Source of the DNA: Pseudomonas fulva 12-X
GTDB lineage: Bacteria > Pseudomonadota > Gammaproteobacteria > Pseudomonadales > Pseudomonadaceae
Reading direction: 5' to 3'
NCBI RefSeq assembly: GCF_000213805.1
Contig: NC_015556.1
Location: 4,231,001-4,295,000 of the forward strand
DNA: 64,000 nt
The notes below the pieces were generated by a model. That model searched no databases. It worked only from the letters and a program-made list of their open reading frames with translations, and was not told the origin of the DNA. This document shows positions 20,201-24,964 of the stretch, one piece after another. Position 1 is the stretch's first letter; each line of letters begins with the position of its first letter. The position numbers and the translations under genes were made by a program.

Positions 20201-21178
20201 GGCATCCACCTGTTCGGTGGTCAGGGCAGTGATCTGGGATGTCTTGAGCGCACCAATTACCTGCGAGCCAAGCGCAGCGAAATCACTGGCCTCGATGGCC
20301 TGCACCTGAGTACTACCGAGTCCGGCGAACTGCGCCGCGGTCAATGCTCCAATCTGATCACTACCGAGTGCAACCAACTGGGCAGTGTTGAAGGCGGCCA
20401 CATCGGCCGTGTCGAGACGGGCTATCTGCCCAGTAGTGAACGCCTTCACTTGATCCGTGCTTAGCGCCGCAATCTGCGCAGTGGTGAAACCGGCAATCAC
20501 GGAGGCGGAGATTGCCGCCACATCGACTGTTTCCAGCGCCTGAAGCTGAGCCGTGGTCAGGCTTGCCAACTGGCCACTACTCAAACGGCTGACTTGGTTA
20601 GTGGTCAGCGCCTCGACTTGAGCAGTGGTCAGGCCAGCGATCTGCTGGTTGGTCAGCGCGGTAACCGCAGCGTTGCTGAGGGCAGACACGTCGGTACCGA
20701 GAGCAGCCAGCTTGGACGGCGTCAGCGCGCGAATCTGGGCAGTGCTCAACACCGCGACCTGACTGGCATCCAACGCCGCAAGCTGGTCAGAACCCAGCGC
20801 CGCGAAATCAACGGACTCCATGCGCTGCAATTGCGCAGTGGTGAGGGCAGCGGCCTGGCTAGTGGTCAGAGCAGCGGCCTGAACAGGGGTCAGCGCAACG
20901 ATCTGACCAGTCGTGAGGACGGCGGTCTGTGAAGGCGTCAGGGCGGCAATCTGAGCAGTAGTCAACGCAGCGAGATCTACCACCTGCATCGCCTGCAATT
21001 GGCTGTCGCTGAATGCCTGCAGGTTATCACTGGTGAGCACGCGCACCTGCGCAGTGGTCAGCGCTACAACCTGCGCAGTAGTCATACCGGCCACGTCTTC
21101 GGTGGTCAGGGCGGCGATCTGATCGGTCGAAAGTGCGGCGACTTGGGCGGTGGTCAGGCCAGTGAAAATGCTGCTCAT
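5216..21178 (-). CDS. Giant octapeptide-repeat protein with C-terminal calcium-binding region, probable type I secretion substrate
   Basis: A single uninterrupted frame of 5320 codons. After MSSIFTG the protein enters octads of consensus L-[TS]-T-A-Q-[VI]-x-A at once and stays in them to about residue 5029 (about 625 copies). Acidic octads (L-E-T-A-D-L-A-A type) recur every 5 or 7 units. From residue 5032 the composition changes: 'SPLILDLNGDG', 'FDIDGDGDLDTTGW', 'LDRNGDGIINDGGELFG', 'ELDSNKDGRID' and 'WVDANQDGVSQADE' are Asp/Asn-Gly calcium loops common near the C-terminus of large type I-secreted proteins. The end, 'VKVDGTSYEVYNDGDIQLLV', resembles uncleaved type I export tails. There is no Sec signal peptide and no LapA-like N-terminal retention domain. 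ATG 21178 has a weak AGG nine bases upstream. The adjacent adaptor and channel support type I secretion. Function (surface fibre, adhesin, matrix protein) is inferred; the repeat has no family I can name. Confidence 0.93.
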   Translation of the reverse strand: MSSIFTGLTTAQVAALSTDQIAALTTEDVAGMTTAQVVALTTAQVRVLTSDNLQAFSDSQLQAMQVVDLAALTTAQIAALTPSQTAVLTTGQIVALTPVQAAALTTSQAAALTTAQLQRMESVDFAALGSDQLAALDASQVAVLSTAQIRALTPSKLAALGTDVSALSNAAVTALTNQQIAGLTTAQVEALTTNQVSRLSSGQLASLTTAQLQALETVDVAAISASVIAGFTTAQIAALSTDQVKAFTTGQIARLDTADVAAFNTAQLVALGSDQIGALTAAQFAGLGSTQVQAIEASDFAALGSQVIGALKTSQITALTTEQVDALTASQIGALTVAQLAALSTEQLQALDVSSISAVNISGLTTAQVASLSIAQIQSLSAAQVGRLDTSDVKALTTAQIVALDSAQLAGLTAAQLGAFTTAQIAAIEVADIPGLSASIIGAMTTAQVRALSTEQIAALSSVQVSRLTLSQLGALSTASVQAIESSDFAAISGAAIPGLTTAQVAVLTADQVAAMTTAQIRAMEVADVAALGTARIAALDAGQLGALTSAQLAGLTTAQIQAIDDDNIPLLSSSAIAGLTPAQIRALSDDQLIALTTAQAAVLKSAQLTALTTDQVAALATEDLAAISAAVISGLTSAQVAALTDAQVQALTTAQIARLDVADLQGLSTADMALLSAAQIGALTIAQISSLSTAQVNAIDAGDLAGLSTAAIKSMSSSQISALSETQLAALSTAQIVAIDASDFRGLSSAQLAAFDLQQVAALSSAQVAALTPAQITALDDTQFAALTAQAIRGLSAAQMARLTTDQIQALTTLQAAALSSAQVAALTTVQTVALEIADLAALSTAVIAGMTTAQIASLGVSQVQSLTNAQIMAVETADIRAMTTAQVSALTASQVEVLTIPQLVAMTTAQIAALSSPLSDEQQVARDIGALTTTAVRSLTTAQIAAWSTAHAAALSSVQVAAMSTAQVRAFETADLQALSASVITGLTSSQVAALTTAQVAALTTVQIVAIEVADLRVLSTAQIAALTSEQFSALTRIQAASLSTAQLRALEASDLSALSTAAVANLSVVQLESLSTAQMLALTTEQLQALTTIQIKALASAQVAALGTEQLAALSAAQVAALETTDIVALSTAQIQALSTAQLAAFSSAQMVALTSKQIAALDSAQVAALTTAQIVALGSEDFRAMSAEQLAALGSAQIRALQTEDIVALTTAQFVALSTDQVKALTIAQIRAIETVDLRQLSTAQIASLSSAQIAALTTAQVSKLLTEQIAALGSDDLAALSTAAIVSLTNVQVAALSTAQVAALSTAQIRALDVVDLAALDTAQITALSSAQVAALSTQQIAGMTPEQIAALQTEDLVAMSTLAIRALTSVQVAELTTAQLAALRNAQIAALETDDLRALSQEQITALSSAQIAALGSLQIASLTSTQISALEPEDIAALSLANFRVLTTGQLQALDEEQLAALTTAQVASLTTTQIRALSVSQIAALEPADFAAISTTGIAALLSNQLQGLTSEMIAALTSAQIRALSTTQLGLLSTEQVAAIEVTDLQQLTPAAIKALSSDQVAALTSDQIAALGTAQIVALDTIDVAALSQEQLLALRPAQLAALTTSQIVALGSDQVSALSLDQLAVLTTAQVRALETVDLRVLNAEQIQALSSAQVAALSTTQIAALSSDQVAALELGDLMALSTASIKALDSSQVAALTTEQIQALSNAQVAALDSQDLAALTTEQIVALTNEQFAALGTAQVAALSSIQFAAIEPTDLQRLSTAVIRSLGTSQVGALSAEQIQALSVAQVAALSTAQIAVLNSDQIVALEVEDIGIFSTAQIAALSSDQVAVLSVDQISSLSSAQLAALDTSDIRALGTAQIAALTENQVVSLNSAQLAALTTEQIRALDAVDLAALSRTTISGLTTDQIMALSTAQIAALTEDQVPALTASQMAVLSTEQIAAFEALDLAALAPATIAGLTTAQIAALSTQQIAALSSAQIAAIETEDLAVLSTEQIVALTQAQVRGLTSIQIAALSTEQLAAMETTDLSRLTTSGVAALSSAQVAALSPDQVSALTVSQVAALSTASLAGLSSAQVIALSSAQVAALTTEQVVALSTAQVQAIEAGDLAAMSNSRISALSSEQVAALSAGQLEALSTAQIRALDTEDVAALSATQVAGISTAQVAALTTAQVAALSSAQVQVLSAEQLQALSAAQVAAIETEDLVVLSTDQLQALSTAQIAALKVAQVAALTTTQVAALEAGDVAALSSAQIVALTTAQVAALTLDQVAALSTAQVRALETADLAAIATDRIATLSTRQLEALSTAQIVALTTDQVRALSVEQLAGLSTAQVRALATDDLEALTTEQIAGLSQAQLAALSTAQIVALTTAQVAAIEVGDLVGLSSTQLRALQSEDLVALTTQQVAALSSAQVQALTAAQIVDLTSQQVAALTSSQIQALSTLQVRALETADLAAMTTAQIQALTTAQIAALSTAQVASLTQTQVAALESADLRTLSTAQIVALTTEQIQALTTAQITQLTSTQIGALETADLAALSQEQVYALSGSQPTALTTAQIASLPTAQIASLQTSDLVRLTTAQIVALTSTQVQALTLDQVPALTTTQIRALETADLAALSAEQIQALTTAQVAALSTEQIVALTTAQVAALELVDLVALNATQIRALETADLAALTDAQIAALTTAQVAALSTTQIGKLTTGQIAALETVDLRALSTAQIVALSSDQVQALSVNQIAALTTAQVRAIETADLVALKADQLAALTTAQIQALSNAQIVALTTAQVAALALDDLQALTTAQLVAMETVDLAALTTDQIVALTTAQVAALTSAQLQALTTAQVAALETADLVALSPSQIAKLETADVAALQAVQIAALTTAQAAALTTAQVVALGSDQLAALTTAALQALTSTQIRAIDAVDLTGLSSAQLVALTTAQAAALTTAQVAALAPSQVAALENVDLAALGTAQIAAMSSAQLAALSSAQLRSLTAAQVKAIETVDLAALSANQVNKLTTAQIQALTSAQLVALTTAQVESLSTAQVAALTSAQIQSLETADVAALSAAQIVALNSAQVAALKATQLAALTVDQIVALETVDLAAISALLIPSLTSDQVAALTTAQVSALTTAQVAALETADLAVLSADQIVALNPAQVAALTTAQVAALTTAQVAELELADLQGMSSAQLVALTTAQIRALSPSQIAALGTAQVRALETVDVAALTSDQLAALSTAQVQALTTAQIIALTTGQVAALEAVDIAALTTAQIVAMETADLAAMTVEQIAALTSAQIAKLTTAQVSALTATQVAAIESADLAALSNLQLQALSTGQIRALGAEQIAALGTGQVSTLSTANIQALSTAQVVALTTAQVAALSTAQVVALTSAQVAALQTDDLAALTTTQIRALETADLVALTQPQIVALTSAQVAALTTGQIAALTTTQVAAIQSGDLQGLSTAQIVAMTTAQVHALTGDQVAALSTAQIRALETADIVALGTEQIVALTSVQTAALTTAQIVALGTEQVASLEVADLAAFNSAQIRALETADIAALTQDQVAGLTTAQVAALTTAQVVALTTAQIEQLSAAQVAVLTTAQVAVLEIADIATLSEVQIAALTTLQAAALTATQIAALGLDQLGSLETADLAALSTAAIVGLSTAQVASLSLAQVAALTTAQVAALEVTDFAAMTPEQLAGLTSEQATALSSAQLAALNGEQYAAMNPQALEAADQELVNSLTPSTVPSFTTEQVAAWSTRVVRSLETQDLAALTSSQVQALTTAQVQALTTAQIQALTTAQVAALESQDFAALSNAQLVALTTAQAAALTNGQLAALSTAQIRALEVVDLAALSSSHIAALSTAQIEALTAAQIQGLTTAQAAALTADQVIALTTAQIRAMETADLAALGADQVSAIQTEDLLALTNEQIVALTTAQIVALTNEQIAALSTAQIRVLETADVAALTLEQVGVLTTAQVAALTTAQIVALTPDRFAEFSTAQIARLSTAQIEAMSTADIAALTEEQVQALSTVQVAALSTGQLSSLTAAQVAALSTAAIHSLSSAQLVSLTTAQVRALVFEQISALSTAQIALMETADIAALTADQIQLLSTAQVAALTANQVINLTTAQIAALDGQSLAALSTSVIPQLTSAQVQAITLDQIGSLTTAQVRALETADLALLSSTQLAGLQLSQIAALSTAQVVALTTAQVRALSIDQLQALTTAQVAALETADIQALTTAQVSGLEAADVAALTSAQIVALTTAQVQALTNEQIQALTKAQLAELETVDLAALSTTQIRAIETADISGLTTAQIVALTTAQVAALTTAQIQALTTAQFLAMETADLAALTTAQIQAMETRDLAALSTAQIAALTSDQVKALTTAQIVALSTDQIPALETADFALLSTEQIAALQTRDVARLTTVQIVALTSEQAGALTSGQLAALSTAQLTRLETEDLVALTTTTLQGLSAEQAAALTTAQVAALTTAQLVALNTADLAALTTAQIVALGSDQVKALTTQQIQALTSAQVAALEVADFTEMTTAQIAALKTSDVAALTTAQIVALTTAQAEALGSAQMAALSTAQLVAMEVADVAKLNTSAIVGLTTAQAAALTTAQVQALTTTQLQAMETRDLAAFTTAQVRALTSDQFQALTTEQIKGLSSAQVEALETQDLVALTTAQIRALDASDLALLSTEQLQVLTTAQVEALTTEQIVKLTTEQVSKLTIAQLQALTTEQVAAMQGVDVASLTTAQVVALTTAQVQALTTAQIVALTSEQFAAMETADLAALSTAQVQAIQGSDLAALSTEQIVALTTAQVQALTTAQIVALTTAQFHAMALDDLQALTTAQIQAMQISDLAALSTDQIQALTTAQVQALTAAQVYGLTTEQVAALTNTALQALTTTQIQAMQNTDLASLTAAQIQALSTDQVVALTTAQVKALTLTQIAAMSSAQIAALETADIVALSSAQIGAIESADFAALSTAQLRAIDVADIPALTTDQLSLLTMAQADAFTAAQLAAMSSEQRAEITTSPLILDLNGDGAQTLSWRAGTQFDIDGDGDLDTTGWVGKGDGMLALDRNGDGIINDGGELFGTATTLADGSKAKNGFEALAELDSNKDGRIDASDDAFASLRIWVDANQDGVSQADELYGLSNLGIASINLGSQASSELNNGNWIGLTGSYETVDGQVHSIVDAWFRSSDAPTQTLDLTTLKPESVSEHSLSRIDLGNDGGTASKLKLDAESVSQFGQTGLVDTSGLGASQPVQLIVNGDANDSVQIAGSADQWQAAGTVKVDGTSYEVYNDGDIQLLVASNVHTSFYS
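6092..21160 (-). repeat. Array of about 625 coding 24-bp repeats (octapeptide), grouped in 120- and 168-bp higher-order units
   Basis: Every 24 bases encode one octad. Synonymous codons differ widely between copies (on + one reads ggtcagcgc, ggtcaaggc, ggtcagggc, ggtgagtgc at equivalent places), so copies are old yet the protein pattern is kept. Copies toward low coordinates (protein C-terminal half) look more uniform (LTTAQ) than those near 21 kb. Irregular points: a 7-residue unit near protein residue 160 (LGTDVSA), a 5-residue unit (VNISG) near residue 360, and two Trp-containing non-canonical stretches near 18.3-18.44 kb and 9.88-10.03 kb. Confidence 0.95.
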
Positions 21179-21489
21179 CTTGTCTTACCTATAGAAGGGT
21201 ATGTGCCTCAGCCTTGCCACCGGACACAGGCAAGTCGCCGCGGATATGCGGATCCGTTCATTGCTATCGTCGCGAAAGCGACAACCTAAAGGAGCTCTGA
21301 GAAAAATATTTTTGGGCCCGCGAGGTGCGGAAAATCGACGGAAGAACACCGTCGACACCATAATGGCACGATGCAACCATTAGTCAATTCGTTCAGCTGG
21401 CGTTCAGCAAAAAAAAGCCAAACGGCACTGAGCGTGCAGGGTCAAGAGCAAACTCAGAGGCGCCCTGCACGCCCCTGAGCCATGAAGCA
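21179..21489 (-). promoter_or_regulatory. Upstream region of the giant repeat gene, also 3' region of the his operon
   Basis: This 311-bp stretch has no gene. It is AT-richer than its surroundings and full of dyads: GTCGC-GAAA-GCGAC (21269-21282), AAAAATATTTTT (21302-21313) next to GGGCCC (21314-21319), TCGACGG-N7-CCGTCGA (21335-21355), and GTGCAGGG...CCCTGCAC (21434-21441 / 21463-21470). I could not pick a convincing -35/-10 pair. The dyad at 21335-21355 is followed on - by TTTT and may terminate his transcription or act as an operator. Confidence 0.5.
21409..21430 (-). terminator. Possible his operon terminator
   Basis: Read on -, a short GCC-GTTT-GGC hairpin is followed directly by eight T (21409-21416 is the complementary A run). 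It lies 60-80 bases after the hisF stop. The stem is short, so this is a weak call. Confidence 0.4.
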
Positions 21490-22260
<771 letters not shown>

Positions 22261-22349
22261 GCTGAAACCCTCTCTAACCGGCTGCGCCGCACATCCGCGG
22301 CGTTGCGTCTGAAGCGGCTCGCTCGCTTGGCGAGGACTTCAGCGCGTGC

Positions 22350-23087
22350 TTAATTCTTGAAGTTGTCGCAGAACGCCTGCGCTTGCGCCACGTCCAGGGT
22401 GCCTTCGTAGATCGCGCGGCCGGTGATGGCGCCGACGATGCCCGGCGAACGGGCCAGCAGCAGCTTCTCGATATCGCCCAGGTTGTGGATGCCGCCGGAA
22501 GCGATCACCGGGATGCGGCTGGCAGCAGCCAGGGCTGCGGTGGCTTCGACGTTGCAGCCCTGCATCATGCCGTCCTTGGCGATGTCGGTGTAGACGATCG
22601 CCGAGACGCCATCGGCCTCGAAGCGCTTGGCCAGGTCGGAGGCCTGCACGCTGCTGACTTGCGCCCAGCCGTCGGTGGCGACGAAGCCATCCTTGGCGTC
22701 CAGGCCGACGATGACCTTGCCCGGGAAGGCCTTGCAGGCATCGGTGACGAACTGCGGATCCTTCACCGCCTTGGTGCCGATGATCACGTAGCTGACGCCG
22801 GCCTTGACGTAGTGCTCGATGGTCTCCAGCGAGCGGATGCCGCCGCCGATCTGGATCGGCAGGTTCGGGTAGCGCTTGGCGATGGCGGTAACCACTTCGC
22901 CATTGACCGGCTGACCTTCGAAGGCGCCGTTGAGGTCGACCAGGTGCAAGCGACGGCAGCCGCCCTCGACCCACTTGGCGGCCATGCTCACCGGGTCATC
23001 GGAGAACACCGTGGAATCTTCCATGCGGCCCTGGCGCAGGCGTACACAGGCGCCGTCCTTGAGGTCGATAGCGGGGATAATCAGCAT
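22350..23087 (-). CDS. hisA: ProFAR isomerase HisA
   Basis: The ~245-residue barrel enzyme isomerises the aminoaldose of ProFAR to PRFAR, the step before HisH/HisF. Visible marks are '[20 protein letters not shown]' at the N-terminus (catalytic Asp in AIDLKDG), '[12 protein letters not shown]', '[14 protein letters not shown]' (second catalytic Asp) and '[14 protein letters not shown]'. I take ATG 23087, which has AAGG eight bases upstream. A GTG three codons earlier (23096) overlaps that Shine-Dalgarno and is unlikely. Confidence 0.98.
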   Translation of the reverse strand: MLIIPAIDLKDGACVRLRQGRMEDSTVFSDDPVSMAAKWVEGGCRRLHLVDLNGAFEGQPVNGEVVTAIAKRYPNLPIQIGGGIRSLETIEHYVKAGVSYVIIGTKAVKDPQFVTDACKAFPGKVIVGLDAKDGFVATDGWAQVSSVQASDLAKRFEADGVSAIVYTDIAKDGMMQGCNVEATAALAAASRIPVIASGGIHNLGDIEKLLLARSPGIVGAITGRAIYEGTLDVAQAQAFCDNFKN

Positions 23088-23125
23088 CTGCAGCACCTTT
23101 GTTGTTCAGTCAGCCGTAGCCGTAA

Positions 23126-23380
23126 TCAGTCTTTCTCGAGCGCCCACAGGTCGACTTCGAGGCTCTCGAAGCGCTCGCGCAGCAAGCTGTGCGCATCGGT
23201 GATCGCTCGGTTGTAGTAATGCGGGGCGATATCGCGGCCGAACAGTTCGAGCAGCTCCAGCACCTCGAAGGAGCCCAGTTCCAGCTCGAAGCGGTCGCTC
23301 AGAAAGCGCTGCAGCTTGTGCACCGCATCGCTTTCCTGCTCGGGCGTGAGCGTCAGGATCGGGCTCTTGAGCCGGGCCAT
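23126..23380 (-). CDS. DUF2164 family small protein inside the his operon
   Basis: The 84-residue acidic, helical protein carries 'LTPEQESDAVHKLQRFLSDR' and 'HYYNRAITDAHSLLRERF', which I recognise as the DUF2164 pattern; no biochemical role is known to me. Its ATG touches the hisH stop (TAGATG), so translation is probably coupled to hisH, and hisA follows 38 bases later. Placement between the glutaminase and isomerase genes of histidine synthesis suggests co-expression, not necessarily a role in the pathway. Confidence 0.85.
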   Translation of the reverse strand: MARLKSPILTLTPEQESDAVHKLQRFLSDRFELELGSFEVLELLELFGRDIAPHYYNRAITDAHSLLRERFESLEVDLWALEKD

Positions 23381-24019
23381 CTACCAGCGGCCATCCCAGG
23401 CAGAGAAGTTCTGCAGCAGCTGCAGGCCGTGGGTATGGCTCTTCTCCGGGTGAAACTGCACGGCGAAGCGCGAACCGTCGGCCAGAGCCGCGGCGAAATC
23501 CTTCCCGTAGTGGCCACGGCCAACAACCTGCTGCGCCTTGGCCGCCTCGACATAGAAGCTGTGCACGAAGTAGAAGCGCGCCTGCTCGGGAATGTTGTGC
23601 CACAGCGGATGTTTGACCGCCTGGCTCACCTCGTTCCAGCCCATATGCGGGACCTTCAGCGGCTCGCCATCCTCGACCATGCTCTTGCCGAAGAAGCGCA
23701 CCTGGCCCGGAAATAGACCAATACAGTCGACGCCGTCGTTCTCTTCGCTGCGGTCCAGCAGCGCCTGCATGCCGACGCAAATGCCGAGAAACGGACGATC
23801 CTGACTGACTTCGCGAACCAGTTCGTCGAAGCCCAGGCGGCGGATCTCGGCCATGCAGTCGCGGATCGCACCGACGCCGGGGAACACCACGCGGTCGGCC
23901 TCACGAATCACCTGGGCATCGCTGGTCACCAGCACCCGGCCGGCGCCAACGTGCTCCAGCGCCTTGGACACCGAGTGCAGGTTACCCATGCCGTAATCGA
24001 TGACGGCTACCGTCTGCAT
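23381..24019 (-). CDS. hisH: Imidazole glycerol phosphate synthase, glutamine amidotransferase subunit HisH
   Basis: The 212-residue class I glutaminase starts '[20 protein letters not shown]'. The nucleophile Cys is in '[14 protein letters not shown]', and the His/Glu pair is in '[20 protein letters not shown]'. It supplies ammonia through HisF. The start overlaps the hisB stop by one base (TGATG), a typical coupled junction. Length and motifs are normal. Confidence 0.98.
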   Translation of the reverse strand: MQTVAVIDYGMGNLHSVSKALEHVGAGRVLVTSDAQVIREADRVVFPGVGAIRDCMAEIRRLGFDELVREVSQDRPFLGICVGMQALLDRSEENDGVDCIGLFPGQVRFFGKSMVEDGEPLKVPHMGWNEVSQAVKHPLWHNIPEQARFYFVHSFYVEAAKAQQVVGRGHYGKDFAAALADGSRFAVQFHPEKSHTHGLQLLQNFSAWDGRW

Positions 24020-24612
24020 CAGAGCACGCCCTTGGTCGATGGCATCTGCCCGGCCATGCGCGGGTCGAGCTCGACCGCCATGCGCAGGGCGCGACCGAAG
24101 GCCTTGAACACGGTTTCGATCTGGTGGTGGGTGTTCACGCCACGCAGGTTGTCGATGTGCAGGCTGACCTGGGCGTGGTTGACGAAGCCCTGGAAGAACT
24201 CCTGGAACAGGTCGACATCGAAGCCGCCGACCACCGCGCGGGTGAACGGCACGTGCATCTGCAGGCCCGGACGACCGGAGAAGTCGATGACCACGCGCGA
24301 CAGCGCTTCGTCCAGCGGCACGTAGGAGTGGCCGTAGCGGGTCATGCCCTTCTTGTCGCCGACGGCCTTGGCGAAGGCCTGGCCGAGGGTGATGCCGACG
24401 TCTTCGACGGTGTGGTGGTCGTCGATGTGCAGGTCGCCCTTGCAGAAGATGTCCAGGTCGATCAGACCGTGACGGGCGATCTGATCGAGCATGTGCTCGA
24501 AGAACGGCACGCCGGTATCGAAGGTGGCCTTGCCGGTGCCATCCAGATTGATCGAGACCTTGATCTGGGTCTCCAGGGTATTGCGCTCGACGGATGCCGT
24601 ACGTTCGGCCAT
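24019..24612 (-). CDS. hisB: Imidazoleglycerol-phosphate dehydratase HisB
   Basis: The 197-residue enzyme removes water from imidazole glycerol phosphate. Signature: '[17 protein letters not shown]' and '[17 protein letters not shown]' supply the metal-binding His/Glu residues, repeated later as '[18 protein letters not shown]'. I chose ATG 24612 ([12 protein letters not shown]), with GGAG six bases upstream. An in-frame ATG at 24651 falls inside the likely -10 box and would not be transcribed. First gene of the operon. This is the monofunctional HisB, without a phosphatase domain. Confidence 0.97.
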   Translation of the reverse strand: MAERTASVERNTLETQIKVSINLDGTGKATFDTGVPFFEHMLDQIARHGLIDLDIFCKGDLHIDDHHTVEDVGITLGQAFAKAVGDKKGMTRYGHSYVPLDEALSRVVIDFSGRPGLQMHVPFTRAVVGGFDVDLFQEFFQGFVNHAQVSLHIDNLRGVNTHHQIETVFKAFGRALRMAVELDPRMAGQMPSTKGVL

Positions 24613-24649
24613 CACCTGCTCCACAAAATCGTTGGGCGAAAGGGCGAAC

Positions 24650-24678
24650 ATTATAGGCTGATAAGCGGCAAAGCTATA
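24650..24678 (-). promoter_or_regulatory. hisB: Likely sigma-70 promoter of the hisB operon
   Basis: On - a perfect TATAAT (24655-24650) lies about 38 bases before the hisB start codon. The -35 hexamer at 17-bp spacing (TATAGC) is poor, so an activator or a different spacing may apply. Confidence 0.55.
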
Positions 24679-24750
24679 AAGCCGTCCGGCAAAAATGCCG
24701 CAAGGCGCGGCAGTCGGAATTCAGGACTTGTTAAAAGACGCGCATAAAAA

Positions 24751-24784
24751 ATCCCGCGGACGCACACGGCATCGGCGGGATTTT
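24751..24784 (-). terminator. Rho-independent terminator downstream of the OFA transporter
   Basis: ATCCCGC (24751-24757) pairs with GCGGGAT (24775-24781). The flanks are a run of A on the left and TTTT on the right, so it can act on both strands. On - it terminates transcription from the transporter before the his promoter. Confidence 0.75.
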
Positions 24785-24803
24785 CACGATATCGCGAGCT
24801 AGA

Positions 24804-24944
24804 GCCCTGCTAGGCAAAACCAGGCGAGGAAGCGGAGTGTACTTTTGTACATGAGCATTACTCGCCTCGCTCGCTCCTCCGGAGCCGCACTAAAGTGCGT
24901 TAGCCGCAAGCGGCTTTCCGAGCCTGGTTTTAACGCCGCAGGGC
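24804..24944. repeat. Highly structured palindromic element (REP/MITE-like)
   Basis: A 141-bp block is bounded by GCCCTGC (24804-24810) and GCAGGGC (24938-24944), with AAAACCAGGC (24816-24825) matching GCCTGGTTTT (24922-24931) inside. Four smaller perfect hairpins sit in the loop: TGTAC-TTTT-GTACA (24838-24851), GCTCC-TCC-GGAGC (24873-24885), CGCACT-AA-AGTGCG (24886-24899) and AGCCGC-AA-GCGGCT (24902-24915). No coding potential is seen. Probably a dispersed intergenic element; copy number cannot be judged here. Confidence 0.7.
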
Positions 24945-24964
24945 CGACGCGCAGCAGATCGTGA

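Noticed and set aside
6092..21160. CRISPR array or tandem satellite DNA
   Set aside because: The repeats are coding, contiguous (24-bp units without spacers), strongly diverged at synonymous sites and in one frame.
5216..21178. TAL-effector-like repeats, because octads look like the LTPEQVVAIAS start of TAL repeats
   Set aside because: TAL repeats are 33-35 residues with a conserved second helix and variable diresidue. Here the unit is eight residues with no such helix; the likeness is only the [TS]-x-x-Q helix-cap pattern.
24613..24651. Longer HisB start at 24651
   Set aside because: That ATG overlaps the TATAAT box and lies upstream of the probable transcription start; the internal ATG has a good Shine-Dalgarno and the normal N-terminus.
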